In this document: piece by piece, positions 6,907-16,056 of the stretch
Layout of the letters: the number at the start of each line of letters is the position of its first letter
How positions within the stretch are numbered: the first letter of the stretch is position 1
DNA from: Candidatus Acidiflorens stordalenmirensis
GTDB lineage: Bacteria > Acidobacteriota > Terriglobia > Terriglobales > Acidobacteriaceae
Reading direction: 5' to 3'
DNA length: 34,428 nt
NCBI GenBank assembly: GCA_003139995.1
Contig: PLIC01000175.1
Span: forward strand, 1 to 34,428
Translations under genes and position numbers: made by a program
The notes under the pieces: model-generated
What the model saw: only the letters and a program-made list of their open reading frames with translations
Database searches by the model: none
Told to the model about the DNA's origin: nothing

Positions 6907-8505
6907 ATGGAAGAAGAACTACAAGAATCAAGCCAACTACCCGATTTTGCCGAGATCAAAGGAATCGTCCGCCGCCGGCGGTGGCAATTTCTTGTGCCCC
7001 TTTTCTGCGGCTGGGCGCTGGTGTGGGGAGCGAGCTGGCTGATCCCTTCGACCTACCGGTCGGGCACGCTGATTCTGGTCGAACAGCCTTCCGTGCCGGA
7101 GAAATATGTTGAATCGAACATCGGCAGCGACATTCAGCATCAGCTAGACAGCATTACGCAGCAAATCCTGAGCCGCACCCGCCTTCTCCGCGTCATTGAC
7201 TCTCTCGGTCTCTACGCCGAGGACCGGAAGCGCAAGAGCCCGGACGATCTGGTGGAGAAGATGCGCAAGGACATCGAAATCGAGTTGTCGCAGGGCGATG
7301 ACAGGAAGCTCTCCGCCTTCAACATCTATTACGTGAGTCGCGATCCGAAGATGGCACAGCTGGCCACGGCCGAGCTCGCGAACCTCTTCATCACCGAGAA
7401 TCTCGAGGAGCGGCAGAAACGCTCGGAGAACACAACCAACTTCCTCGGAGATCAGCTCGAACAGGCGCGCGCAAAACTCGCGGAACAAGAAGCGAAAGTG
7501 CGCGTGTTCAAAGACCAGCACCTGGGCGAGTTGCCCACCCAGACCCAGACCAATCTGCAGATCTTGACCGGCCTGCAGAGTCAGGTGCAGGTAAACCAAG
7601 ACTCGCTGAACCGGGCCAAGCAGCAAAACACCTATCTGGAATCGCTGATCAATCAATATCGCGCCATGGATCGCGGTTCGAAGCCGGGTGAGGTCGGCGG
7701 GCCGGCCGGGCTGGCGGAGATTGACAAAGAGCTGGATCAACTGAAGGCGCAGTTGGCGGACTTGACTTCTCACTACACTGATAAGCATCCCGACGTCCGC
7801 AAGACCAAAGAGCAGATTGCCCGGACCGAGCAGATGCGCGAACGGATCGTCGCTGACGTGAATAGTCGAGCGAATAATTCCAGTCCGGAGCCGGCCGCCG
7901 CCACTACATCACTCGATCCGAAAAGCGCGCCGCTGCTGGAGCTGGAAAGTCAGCTCAAGGCCAATCGCGTCGAAATCGCGAGCCGCGAAGCGGAAATCAA
8001 GGACGAGCTAAGCAAGATCAACCAATACCAGGGCCGGTTGAATATGGCCCCGGTGATGGAACAGCAGTTTGCCGATATCACGCGCGACTATGATCAGTCG
8101 AAGACCGATTACGAATCGCTGCTGGCCAAGAAGAACCAGTCGGAAATGTCGACCGACCTGGAAAAAACGCAACAGGGCGAGCATTTCCGCATGTTGGATC
8201 CGCCGAATCTTCCGGTAAGGCCCTACAAACCGAACCGTCTGCTGTTGTGCGGCGCGGGATTGGCGGTGGGCCTGGTTCTCGGCGCGGGCTTCGCTTTCGG
8301 CCAGGAAAAGCTGAGCGGCAAGATTTACAGCGAGCGCGAGATCAAGAAGCTGGTTCCCTTCGATGTGATCGCGGAAATTCCGCCGATCGAGAGTTTACAG
8401 GAGCAGTCGTCCAATCGGCGCGGTGCCTGGTTCGCGGGCGCGGCGGCAGTGGTGATCGCGGGTTTCATCCTGTTAGGATCGGCAGTAACGTATTTGTACG
8501 GCTAG
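6907..8505 (+). CDS. Wzz-like polysaccharide chain-length determinant
   Basis: A 532-residue inner-membrane protein. A Wzz domain with the first membrane segment at about 26-47 (WQFLVPLFCGWALVWGASWL) is followed by a long periplasmic part rich in coiled coil (about 190-400). The second membrane segment is at about 444-465. The proline-rich NLPVRPYKPNR just before it is typical of GNVR/Wzz proteins. An additional hydrophobic segment (about 508-529) at the very C-terminus is unusual compared with two-pass Wzz proteins. No P-loop kinase domain is fused; the kinase is a separate gene two positions downstream. Family members set polymer length and couple the polymerase to the export channel. Confidence 0.92.
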   Translation: MEEELQESSQLPDFAEIKGIVRRRRWQFLVPLFCGWALVWGASWLIPSTYRSGTLILVEQPSVPEKYVESNIGSDIQHQLDSITQQILSRTRLLRVIDSLGLYAEDRKRKSPDDLVEKMRKDIEIELSQGDDRKLSAFNIYYVSRDPKMAQLATAELANLFITENLEERQKRSENTTNFLGDQLEQARAKLAEQEAKVRVFKDQHLGELPTQTQTNLQILTGLQSQVQVNQDSLNRAKQQNTYLESLINQYRAMDRGSKPGEVGGPAGLAEIDKELDQLKAQLADLTSHYTDKHPDVRKTKEQIARTEQMRERIVADVNSRANNSSPEPAAATTSLDPKSAPLLELESQLKANRVEIASREAEIKDELSKINQYQGRLNMAPVMEQQFADITRDYDQSKTDYESLLAKKNQSEMSTDLEKTQQGEHFRMLDPPNLPVRPYKPNRLLLCGAGLAVGLVLGAGFAFGQEKLSGKIYSEREIKKLVPFDVIAEIPPIESLQEQSSNRRGAWFAGAAAVVIAGFILLGSAVTYLYG

Positions 8506-8510
8506 AAATC

Positions 8511-9464
8511 ATGTACAAGAGCTTCTACAAGCTGCAGCGAAACCCGTTCGAAATCACGCCGGATCCGTCGTTTTTATTTCCCACGACGCGGCACAACGAA
8601 GCGCTCGCTTCGTTGTACTACGGCGTGACGGCGCACCGCGGATTTGTAGTTTTGACGGGCGAGGTGGGCACGGGAAAAACGCTCATTCTGCGCTCGTTGC
8701 TAGGGTTGCTGCAGCGCCGCGATGTCGCCTTCGCTCTGATTTTCAATCCGACGCTTTCGCCGCTGGAATTCATGCGCTATATCGCGGGCGATTTCGGGTT
8801 GCCGGTCACGGGCAAGGCCAAAGACGAACTGATTCATGTGCTGAATGGCTTCCTGCTGCAGAGACATGAGAAGGGTTTGACGACGATTCTGGTGGTGGAC
8901 GAGGCGCACCACCTGTCGGCGGAAATACTGGAAGAGATCCGGCTTTTGACCAACCTGGAAACGTCGCAGCAGAAGTTATTGCAGATTGTGCTGGCGGGTC
9001 AGCCGGAACTCGATCAGAAACTCGATTCCCAGGAACTCCGGCAGCTAAAACAGCGGATCGCGCTGCGCTGCCATCTCGACGCGCTCAGTCCGAACGAAAC
9101 CAGGGAGTACATGGGCCGCCGTCTTAAGATTGCGGGGGCGCCTGCCGCCGGCGAGATTTTTTCCGGGCCTGCGATCGAGGCTGTCTTCCGCCACTCGCGG
9201 GGAATTCCGCGCCTCGTCAACACCATCTGCGAGAACGCGCTGCTCTCGGGCTACGCCAAAAACGCGGCCACGATTACACCGGAAATCATTGACGGCGTCG
9301 CGCGGGATTTGCGGCTCGGGGTGGTGGCCGTGGAACCGAAAAACAATGGCGGAGCCTGGCTGTCGAAAGAACGGGAGCAGAACGAGCTCCTGCTGGCGGT
9401 GAAGACGCTGCTTGAAGTGCATGACCGCCTGCTGGGGCCCGAGACGAAGGGCCGGCTGCAATAG
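8511..9464 (+). CDS. ExeA/GspA-like AAA+ ATPase of the EPS locus
   Basis: A 317-residue cytoplasmic ATPase. The N-terminus (MYKSFYKLQRNPFEITPDPS) is the hallmark of the ExeA/GspA-like group. Walker A is GEVGTGKT (50-57) and Walker B is VVDEAHHL (128-135). GQPELDQKL and the GIPRLVNTICENALL box follow. Related ATPases (TIGR03015 type) sit next to chain-length and tyrosine kinase genes in exosortase-associated EPS loci, and a role in energising or organising secretion is assumed there. The start is the ATG five bases after the Wzz stop. A longer frame upstream only overlaps the Wzz gene and is rejected. This copy lacks the C-terminal peptidoglycan-binding part of ExeA. Confidence 0.9.
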   Translation: MYKSFYKLQRNPFEITPDPSFLFPTTRHNEALASLYYGVTAHRGFVVLTGEVGTGKTLILRSLLGLLQRRDVAFALIFNPTLSPLEFMRYIAGDFGLPVTGKAKDELIHVLNGFLLQRHEKGLTTILVVDEAHHLSAEILEEIRLLTNLETSQQKLLQIVLAGQPELDQKLDSQELRQLKQRIALRCHLDALSPNETREYMGRRLKIAGAPAAGEIFSGPAIEAVFRHSRGIPRLVNTICENALLSGYAKNAATITPEIIDGVARDLRLGVVAVEPKNNGGAWLSKEREQNELLLAVKTLLEVHDRLLGPETKGRLQ

Positions 9465-9482
9465 GCACAAGGTTTCTCTTAC

Positions 9483-10409
9483 ATGAGCCAGATATTTGAA
9501 GCGTTGCAGCGAGCGGAGGCCGAGCGGTCGGGCGGAAGCCTGCCGAAAAACGCCGACTCGGTCGCGGATCTACTGCAAGGGGTCGAACAGGAAATCGCGC
9601 GCAAACAATCGCTTTCCGAGTTGCCGGCGGCGGCGAAAGCAGAGTCTCCAAAGGCGGGTTCGTTTGCCTCCGCGAAAGTGCTCTTGCCCGCACCGGCGGC
9701 GGATTCCCGGCTGGTGTGTCTGACGGATCAGGGCAGCCTGGCCGCGGAAAAGTTTCGCGTGCTTGGTTTGAAGCTGCGAAACCTGCGCGAACGGCGCAAG
9801 CTCAAACGGATCGCGGTGACCGGTACGGCCCCGGAAGAAGGGAAAAGTCTAGTTGCGGCGAATCTCGCGCTCAATCAGGCGCGCAGCAAGGTTTTGAAGA
9901 CGCTGCTGCTGGACGGAGATCTCCGGCGGCCAACCTTGTCCAGCCGATTCGGGTTCGACCGTTCCTTGCCGGGACTGAGCGAGTGTTTGCGAGGCGAGCG
10001 GCAACTTGCGGAAGTGGTGTACAAAGTCAGTGGCTCCGGTCTCTGGTTCCTTCCCGCTGGGCGCCTGCCCGAGAACCCGCTCGAACTGATGCAGACCGGA
10101 CGCCTCCCGGAAGTGCTCGACCGGCTCGGAGAATTCTTCGACTGGATCATCATTGACACTCCTCCGGTTCTCCCCGTGGCGGACACCACGTTCTGGATGA
10201 AGCTGGCGGACGGAGTTCTCGTCGTGATCCGCGAAGGTGTCACTGAGAAGAAAGCAATAGAGCGGGCTTTGGATTCATTTGATCGCGCAGCTTTGCTGGG
10301 CGTAGTCGTCAACAGTTGTAGCCGCATCGAGCACACGGATTATTATTCGCGTTACGGTCAGGCAACGGTTCGAACCGGCGAAGATCCCCCCTCCGCCGAG
10401 AACGAGTAA
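9483..10409 (+). CDS. CpsD/CapB-type tyrosine kinase
   Basis: A 308-residue bacterial tyrosine kinase of the standalone (cytoplasmic) type. Walker A is GTAPEEGKS (114-122), Walker A' is LLLDGDLRRP (141-150) and Walker B is WIIIDTPPV (221-229). A short C-terminal tyrosine cluster (Tyr287, Tyr288, Tyr291) is the likely autophosphorylation site. The N-terminal 80 residues begin MSQIFEALQRAEAER, a start seen in PEP-CTERM-associated tyrosine autokinases (TIGR03018-like). Such kinases act with a Wzz-type membrane activator to control polymer assembly; here the activator would be the Wzz-like protein. No low-molecular-weight or PHP-type tyrosine phosphatase gene is seen in the window. Confidence 0.92.
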   Translation: MSQIFEALQRAEAERSGGSLPKNADSVADLLQGVEQEIARKQSLSELPAAAKAESPKAGSFASAKVLLPAPAADSRLVCLTDQGSLAAEKFRVLGLKLRNLRERRKLKRIAVTGTAPEEGKSLVAANLALNQARSKVLKTLLLDGDLRRPTLSSRFGFDRSLPGLSECLRGERQLAEVVYKVSGSGLWFLPAGRLPENPLELMQTGRLPEVLDRLGEFFDWIIIDTPPVLPVADTTFWMKLADGVLVVIREGVTEKKAIERALDSFDRAALLGVVVNSCSRIEHTDYYSRYGQATVRTGEDPPSAENE

Positions 10410-10527
10410 GCGCCAGGTCGAGTTAAGTAAGCCGAGTTCCCCCAACTAGGATCGCAATTTCTTTCCCGATCGATCACCAAGTAGGTCTGGGCCACTTTTT
10501 TATGGATGGCTCAGCAAGGAGCTACCC

Positions 10528-11685
10528 GTGGCATCCCGTTCCGCAGATTCAATGTATCGCTCTCCAGAACTCTCATCGTCGCAAGGCCGTGTGGAACCCG
10601 GCGAAGTGCTGAGCGAAGGAGCATTTCACCGGATGATCTCGCTGGAGCGAAGGCGCAGCGAGCGTTCACAGCGTCCGTTCGTGCTTTTGCTCATCGACAC
10701 CGGGCGTAATCACCCGGGTGACAAGCAAGGCCGCGTCTTGCTGGACATGCTTTCCGCGCTCCAGGGGGCGACCCGTGAAACCGACGTTACGGGATGGTAC
10801 ACGGCAAACTCCGTGGTGGGAGTCATGTTCACCGAGATCGTTTTGGACAACAATGCAGTGCTCAGCACGATTCTTTCCCGGATCGGCGCGGTGCTGCGCG
10901 GCCAGCTCGACACCGATCAGTTCAGCCGGATCAAGTTTTCCTTTCACGTTTTTCCGGACGACTGGAATTCGCAGGATCAGGATATGGAGCGCCCCAGCAA
11001 CCCAACCCTTTACCCGGATCTCGAGAAGCGCCAAAGGTCGAACCGGCTGGGCCGCGCCACGAAGCGGATGATCGACGTTGTGGGAAGCCTGACGTTGCTG
11101 GCGATGTTGTCGCCCATTCTTTTTATCATCGCGGTTGTGATCAAGCTGACTTCCCGCGGGCCGATTTTGTTCCGGCAGAAACGCATCGGCGAGCATGGAA
11201 CTCCCTTCACGTTTCTGAAATTCCGGTCGATGTACATCAATAACGATTCCAGCGAGCACAAGGAATATGTTCGCCAGTTGATTGCCGGTCAGGCGGAAAA
11301 GAAGCCGGCCAACGGCAACGGTACGGGTGTTTTCAAACTGACGAACGATCGGCGAATCACGCCGGTGGGGAGGATTCTGCGGCGCGCCAGCCTGGACGAA
11401 CTGCCGCAACTGATCAATGTGCTGCACGGCGAAATGTCGCTGGTCGGGCCCCGCCCGCCAGTGCCGTATGAAGTGGAAGCGTACGCCACATGGCATCGCC
11501 GCCGTCTGCTGGAGGCGAAGCCGGGAATCACCGGACTCTGGCAAGTGTACGGCCGCAGCCGCGTGGAATTTGACGACATGGTGCGGCTGGATTTGCGCTA
11601 TGCCCGCGATTGTTCTCCGCTGCTTGACCTGAAGATCCTCTTGCAGACTCCAAGAGCGGTGATGGGCGGAGACGGCGCCTGCTAG
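10528..11685 (+). CDS. Undecaprenyl-phosphate sugar phosphotransferase with GGDEF-like N-terminus
   Basis: A 385-residue monotopic phosphoglycosyl transferase. The C-terminal Bac_transf domain (about 178-382) starts with a membrane segment at 181-206. It contains RQKRIG (216-221), KFRSM (231-235), [20 protein letters not shown] (288-307), then PRPP (308-311), and PGITGLWQV (332-340). These enzymes put the first sugar phosphate on undecaprenyl phosphate and so start the repeat unit. Instead of the multi-pass N-terminus of WbaP, residues about 33-145 resemble a GGDEF domain ([24 protein letters not shown]), but the GGDEF signature is lost. The start is a GTG with AAGGAG six bases upstream (10516-10521). 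A downstream Met (10552) is possible. Confidence 0.92.
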   Translation: MASRSADSMYRSPELSSSQGRVEPGEVLSEGAFHRMISLERRRSERSQRPFVLLLIDTGRNHPGDKQGRVLLDMLSALQGATRETDVTGWYTANSVVGVMFTEIVLDNNAVLSTILSRIGAVLRGQLDTDQFSRIKFSFHVFPDDWNSQDQDMERPSNPTLYPDLEKRQRSNRLGRATKRMIDVVGSLTLLAMLSPILFIIAVVIKLTSRGPILFRQKRIGEHGTPFTFLKFRSMYINNDSSEHKEYVRQLIAGQAEKKPANGNGTGVFKLTNDRRITPVGRILRRASLDELPQLINVLHGEMSLVGPRPPVPYEVEAYATWHRRRLLEAKPGITGLWQVYGRSRVEFDDMVRLDLRYARDCSPLLDLKILLQTPRAVMGGDGAC

Positions 11686-11760
11686 TTGAAATTAGTTTGC
11701 GAAATTCCCCACGAATAACAAAGCAGTCTCATAACCAGCAGTCTCCGAAGGTGAATTCCT

Positions 11761-12762
11761 ATGCTTAGGTTTGGCGTTATCGGTTACGGCTATTGGGGGC
11801 CGAATATCGTGCGCAATCTGCGCACCCTGGAAGGCTGCCAGGTCGTCGGAATCTGCGATCAGACTCCCGCCGCCCGCAAGCGCATACAGGCGGCGAATCC
11901 CGGGATCCCGGTCCATAGCGACTTCCACGAACTGATAAAGTCGCCCGACGTGGATGTCATCGCGGTGATCACCCCGGTGTGGACGCACTATGAATTGGCC
12001 AAGGCCGCGCTGGAGAACGGCAAACATGTGTTCGTGGAGAAGCCGTTCACCAGCAATGCGGCGCAAGCCGAAGAACTGGTCAACCTCGCGGAGCAGAAAA
12101 AGCTCCAGATCATGGTGGACCACACGTTCCTATTTACCGGCGCAGTCCGCAAAATACAAAAACTGCTGGCGGACGGGACGCTCGGCAACCTCTACTACTA
12201 CGATTCGACCCGCGTGAACCTGGGGCTGTTTCAGCATGATTGCAACGTGATTTGGGACCTCGCGCCGCACGACCTCTCGATCATGAACCACCTGCTGCAC
12301 AAAGACGCGGAGGCCGTCTCGGCCACCGGGCAAGCGCACCTCAACGGGCACGAGGATATCGCGTTCATTACCGCGTATTATCCCGACAAGATGATTGCGC
12401 ACGTCAACGTGAACTGGATTTCGCCAGTCAAAATTCGAACCACGCTGATCGGCGGCGAAAAGAAAATGCTGGTCTGGAACGATCTTGAGGCCGACGAGAA
12501 GCTGAAGATTTACGACAAGGGTGTGGACGTGAAGAGCCAGGAAGGTGTGTACCACCTGCTGATAAGTTACCGTTCAGGCGACATGTGGGCGCCGCAGATC
12601 GAACAGGTGGAGGCGCTTAAGTTGGAGCTTGAATACTTCGTGGAATGCATCAAGAAGAGCAAGGCGCCATTCAACGACGGCCGCGCGGGATTGAAGGTTG
12701 TTCGCATGCTGGAAGCCGCGACCAAATCGCTCGCCAAGCGCGGCGAGCTCGTCTACATTTAG
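11761..12762 (+). CDS. Gfo/Idh/MocA-family nucleotide-sugar dehydrogenase (WbpB/WlbA-like)
   Basis: A 333-residue NAD(P)-dependent oxidoreductase. The Rossmann motif is GYGYWG (8-13). The family signature is VEKP (92-95), and WDLAPHDL (165-172) carries the likely catalytic His170. The following two genes encode a hexapeptide acetyltransferase and a PLP aminotransferase. In Pseudomonas and Bordetella the same trio (WbpB-WbpD-WbpE, WlbABC) converts UDP-GlcNAc uronic acid to the 2,3-diacetamido sugar, this enzyme making the 3-keto form. I infer the same chemistry from gene order. The substrate could be another nucleotide sugar, since no WbpA-type UDP-GlcNAc 6-dehydrogenase gene lies in the window. 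Confidence 0.88.
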   Translation: MLRFGVIGYGYWGPNIVRNLRTLEGCQVVGICDQTPAARKRIQAANPGIPVHSDFHELIKSPDVDVIAVITPVWTHYELAKAALENGKHVFVEKPFTSNAAQAEELVNLAEQKKLQIMVDHTFLFTGAVRKIQKLLADGTLGNLYYYDSTRVNLGLFQHDCNVIWDLAPHDLSIMNHLLHKDAEAVSATGQAHLNGHEDIAFITAYYPDKMIAHVNVNWISPVKIRTTLIGGEKKMLVWNDLEADEKLKIYDKGVDVKSQEGVYHLLISYRSGDMWAPQIEQVEALKLELEYFVECIKKSKAPFNDGRAGLKVVRMLEAATKSLAKRGELVYI

Positions 12763-12798
12763 GACAAACGTTTAAGAAAAAGTCCAGGACAATACCAG

Positions 12799-12829
12799 GG
12801 ACGCCGGCGCTGCTGGCTCGGAGGCGTCC
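12799..12829 (+). other. Stem-loop between dehydrogenase and acetyltransferase genes
   Basis: Perfect 7-bp arms GGACGCC (12799-12805) and GGCGTCC (12823-12829) with a 17-base loop, in the 187-bp gap after the dehydrogenase gene. There is no T-run, so it is not a clear intrinsic terminator. It could stabilise an mRNA end or be chance in GC-rich DNA. Confidence 0.25.
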
Positions 12830-12949
12830 GAACCGTCCACTCGCCCCACGGCCGCGTTTCGCATTCCGCGTAGAGAATCTCTCGCCTGGTAAATCCAACC
12901 TCAACGTAAATCCATACCTGGCGAAAGGTTGAAGAGGAGTCTGCCGAAA

Positions 12950-13441
12950 ATGGATCAATTTCTCAGCATCGCCCCGGATGTAAAGCTCGGGGAAGGAGTC
13001 AAGCTGTCGAAGTTCATCAATCTCTACGGTTGCGAGATTGGCGATGAAACGAAAATCGGTGCGTTCGTCGAAATTCAGAAAAACGCCTCGGTTGGCAAGC
13101 GCTGCAAGATCTCGAGCCACACCTTCATTTGCGAAGGGGTGACGATTGAAGACAACGTGTTCATCGGTCACGGCGTGATGTTCATCAACGACTTGTATCC
13201 GCGCGCGACGACTGGCACGGGTGGCTTGCAGACGGAAGCCGACTGGCATGTGGAACGGACGGTAGTGAAAAAGGGAGCCTCGATTGGCTCCGGCGCGACC
13301 ATCCTCGCCAATACCTGCATTGGAGAGAACGCCATTGTGGGGGCGGGAGCCGTGGTCACGAAAGATGTTCCGGCCAACACCATTGTAGCCGGTAATCCGG
13401 CAAGAATTCTTCGTCAAATAGAAACGGGGGTCGCTCAGTGA
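12950..13441 (+). CDS. Left-handed beta-helix acetyltransferase (WbpD/WlbB-like)
   Basis: A 163-residue hexapeptide-repeat acyltransferase. Repeats of the [LIV]-G-x4 type are visible throughout (VKLGEGVKLSKFINLYGCEI, IGDETKIGAF, IGSGATILANTCIGENAIVG). It ends in the usual VTKDVPANTIVAGNPARILR. The nearest named relatives are WbpD/WlbB, which N-acetylate the 3-amino group of a UDP-sugar using acetyl-CoA. This matches its place between the dehydrogenase and the aminotransferase. The ATG at 12950 has GAGGAG at 12934-12939, ten bases away. A TTG 21 bases upstream has poorer support. Its stop overlaps the next start by four bases (GTGA), so the two genes are translationally coupled. Confidence 0.9.
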   Translation: MDQFLSIAPDVKLGEGVKLSKFINLYGCEIGDETKIGAFVEIQKNASVGKRCKISSHTFICEGVTIEDNVFIGHGVMFINDLYPRATTGTGGLQTEADWHVERTVVKKGASIGSGATILANTCIGENAIVGAGAVVTKDVPANTIVAGNPARILRQIETGVAQ

Positions 13442-14661
13442 ATCATCCGCAAAATATTCCTTTTCTCGATCTGGTCACGCCGCATGTCGAGCTCGAACCG
13501 GAGCTGACTGCGGTTTTTCAGCAGGTAATCCGCACCGCGGGCTTCATCGGCGGGCCCATGGTGGAGAATTTTGAAAAAAAGTTTGCCGCGTTCTGCCACA
13601 CCGAGCGCGCGGTCGCAGTCAACAGCGGCACCGACGCGCTCCGTTTCGCGCTGATGGCGGCCGGCGTAAAGCCCGGCGACGTAGTGGTAACGGTTCCGAA
13701 CACGTTTATTGCCACCACCGAAGCCATTTCGCAGGCAGGAGCGCTGCCGGAGTTCGTCGACATCGACGAGCGCACCTACAACATGGATTCCGAAAAGCTG
13801 CGGGAGTATCTCGAACGGAAATGCACGAGAAATACTTCGGGCAAATTGATCAGCCAACGCAGCGGGCGCCCGGTGACCACGATCGTGCCCGTCCACCTCT
13901 ATGGGCAGATGGCCGACATGGACGCCATCCTCGAACTGGCGGACCGATTCGGTCTGTTCGTGGTGGAAGACGCTTGCCAGGCCCACGGCGCGCAATATTT
14001 TTCGCGCAAACAGAATCGCTGGTTCACGGCGGGTTCCATGGGCCGCGCCGCCGCTTTCAGTTTCTATCCCGGCAAGAACTTAGGAGCTTGCGGCGAGGCC
14101 GGCGCGGTCACGACGAACGACGAAGCTCTTGCCGCCAAGATCCGCATGATTCGCGACCACGGCCAGGCAAAGAAGTACTACCACGATGTGGAGGGTTACA
14201 ACGGGCGTTTGGACGCAATCCAAGCGGGGATTTTGCAGGTGAAACTTGGATATCTGGCTGGTTGGAATCATCTGCGGCAGCAGGCCGCAGCACGCTATAC
14301 CGATCTGCTGGCAAACCAGAAAGGCGTGACGCTGCCCTACCAGCCCACTACGGCCAAGCCGGTCTACCACCTATACGTTGTTCGGGTGGACGATCGCGAG
14401 GGGCTGCGCCAGCATCTTGCCGATGCGGGAATCGGCACTGGAATTCACTATCCAATCCCGCTGCACTTACAGAAAGCTTATGCGCACCTTGGCTTCCAAG
14501 CGGGCAGTTTTCCGGTCACCGAGCGTGTGTCCGGGACCATCCTTTCTCTGCCCATGTTTCCACAGCTTGTCAGCGAGCAGCAAAAACGAATAGCGGAAGC
14601 CATCGTCCCGTTCCTCTCACTCCAAGCGGCGCCGGCGCCCGAGCCGGTAAGCATAGGCTGA
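13438..14661 (+). CDS. DegT/DnrJ/EryC1/StrS sugar aminotransferase (WbpE/WlbC-like)
   Basis: A 407-residue PLP-dependent sugar aminotransferase. The fold-type I features are NSGTDAL (62-68), VVEDACQAHGA (175-185, Asp178 binding the PLP nitrogen) and SFYPGKNLGACGEAGA (208-223, Lys213 as the PLP lysine). In the WbpB-D-E scheme it places an amino group on the 3-keto sugar from glutamate before acetylation. Its start is a GTG overlapping the acetyltransferase stop (GTGA). The length is slightly above the usual 360-390 because of a short insertion around 130-145 (CTRNTSGKLISQRSGRPV). A 270-bp gap without a convincing gene follows. Confidence 0.93.
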   Translation: MNHPQNIPFLDLVTPHVELEPELTAVFQQVIRTAGFIGGPMVENFEKKFAAFCHTERAVAVNSGTDALRFALMAAGVKPGDVVVTVPNTFIATTEAISQAGALPEFVDIDERTYNMDSEKLREYLERKCTRNTSGKLISQRSGRPVTTIVPVHLYGQMADMDAILELADRFGLFVVEDACQAHGAQYFSRKQNRWFTAGSMGRAAAFSFYPGKNLGACGEAGAVTTNDEALAAKIRMIRDHGQAKKYYHDVEGYNGRLDAIQAGILQVKLGYLAGWNHLRQQAAARYTDLLANQKGVTLPYQPTTAKPVYHLYVVRVDDREGLRQHLADAGIGTGIHYPIPLHLQKAYAHLGFQAGSFPVTERVSGTILSLPMFPQLVSEQQKRIAEAIVPFLSLQAAPAPEPVSIG

Positions 14662-14928
14662 AGAGCAGTCGCAGTTCAACATCGGCATTACAGAATCCCA
14701 AGGGTTCAATCAGGATGAAGATCATCCCTGTCTTTCCTGAACGATGGGACGGAAAAACCGGCGCACGAATATAGTGAGAATTCTGCTCCAGCAGTGGCAG
14801 TTGCGCAGCGGTATGCGCTGCAGTGAGTCGGTATCCGCCGCTCATGCATGTCCCTATGTTCTTCGCTGCACGCACTCAGCAGCGTTCAAGCTCTCCTGAG
14901 TTCCTTCCCCAATGACGAAAGATGGTCT

Positions 14929-16056
14929 ATGACGCCTAACGGAACTAATAACAACCATAACGGAACCATGCACCCGAAGAAAGTCTGGATCGACCTTGAA
15001 AACTCTCCCCACGTGCCGTTCTTCAAGCCGATTATCGAGGAACTCGAGCGGCGCGGCTACTCCGTCCTGGTGACTGCCAGGGACTGTTTCCAGGTGTGCG
15101 AACTTGCGGACTTGCTCCACGTTCGCTACAAACGCGTTGGCCGGCACTATGGCAAGCACATGGTCGCCAAACTGGGTGGACTCGGTGTGCGCACCTTACA
15201 GATGATGCCGACCATCCTGCGGGAAAAGCCCGATTTGGGCGTCTCGCACGGATCGCGAGCACTTTTCCTGCTCTCTTCCTTGCTGCGCATTCCCACCATC
15301 ACGATGTTCGACTATGAACACGTCAAGTGGGCGGGGTTCGCCCGCTCGTCCTGGATCATGGTGCCCGACATCATTGCCGACCAACCCGCGTCGGCGATGA
15401 GAATCAGGAAGGAGCGTGTGCTCCGGTATCCCGGCATCAAGGAGGATGTCTATGCTTCCTCGTTCCGCCCGGATCCCTCAATCCGCGAACGGCTCCATCT
15501 TCTTCCTGACGACATCGTCGTGACGGTTCGTCCGCCGGCCACGGAGGCCCATTATCATAATCCCGAGAGCGATATACTGCTTGACTCGGTGCTCGACTTT
15601 CTAGGTCAGCGGCCAAATACCAAGGCCATCTTGCTGCCACGGACGGCCAAGCAGGAAGGCGAACTGCGTGAAAAATGGCCAGACCTGTTTTCCAGCGGGA
15701 AGGTTGTCGTGCCCGACCACGTGGTGGACGGCATGGACTTGATCTGGTTCTCCGATCTCGTCATTAGCGGCGGAGGCACGATGAACCGCGAGGCCGCCGC
15801 ACTTGGTGTGCCGGTTTACAGCATCTTTCGCGGAAAGCTTGGGGCCGTGGACAAATATCTCGCGGAGGCAGGACGGCTTACTCTTTTGCTGACCCCCGAA
15901 GATGTGCGCAGCAGGATTGCGCTGGTCCATCGCCACATGGATGTCAAACCCAAGGCAGACGGACGGCCTGCCTTGCAGAGTATCGTCGAGAATATCGTCG
16001 GCATTATGGAGTCGGGATGTCCTGTACACAATCGGAAACAGCGCAAAACCAGCTGA
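14929..16056 (+). CDS. DUF354 family protein, copy 1
   Basis: A 375-residue protein of the DUF354 family, GT-B-like and related in fold to UDP-GlcNAc 2-epimerase and MurG-type proteins. The conserved core begins KKVWIDLENSPHVPFFKPII and includes VSHGSRALFL, PPATEAHYHNPESD and DLVISGGGTMNREAAALGVP. The last stretch resembles the nucleotide-sugar binding loop of GT-B enzymes. The function is not established; a glycosyltransferase or epimerase role is inferred. It is a close paralogue of the gene at 25305, roughly two thirds identical by eye. The start is uncertain. ATG 14929 is preceded by GAAAGA; ATG 14848 and ATG 14968 are alternatives. The 3' end overlaps the next gene by 40 bases. Confidence 0.85.
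   Translation: MTPNGTNNNHNGTMHPKKVWIDLENSPHVPFFKPIIEELERRGYSVLVTARDCFQVCELADLLHVRYKRVGRHYGKHMVAKLGGLGVRTLQMMPTILREKPDLGVSHGSRALFLLSSLLRIPTITMFDYEHVKWAGFARSSWIMVPDIIADQPASAMRIRKERVLRYPGIKEDVYASSFRPDPSIRERLHLLPDDIVVTVRPPATEAHYHNPESDILLDSVLDFLGQRPNTKAILLPRTAKQEGELREKWPDLFSSGKVVVPDHVVDGMDLIWFSDLVISGGGTMNREAAALGVPVYSIFRGKLGAVDKYLAEAGRLTLLLTPEDVRSRIALVHRHMDVKPKADGRPALQSIVENIVGIMESGCPVHNRKQRKTS

Noticed and set aside
8247-8510. N-terminal extension of the ExeA-like ATPase
   Set aside because: It would overlap the Wzz-like gene; family members begin at MYKSFYKL, which is the ATG at 8511.
10666-11544. Long minus-strand open frame opposite the sugar phosphotransferase
   Set aside because: Antisense to a gene with unmistakable family motifs; the composition is a mirror of GC-rich codons.
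13821-14774. Plus-strand open frame of 317 codons in another frame of the aminotransferase
   Set aside because: Overlaps the aminotransferase nearly completely and has no recognisable motif.
14715-14774. A 19-codon frame MKIIPVFPERWDGKTGARI in the gap after the aminotransferase
   Set aside because: Too short, no strong ribosome binding site and no similarity that I can name.
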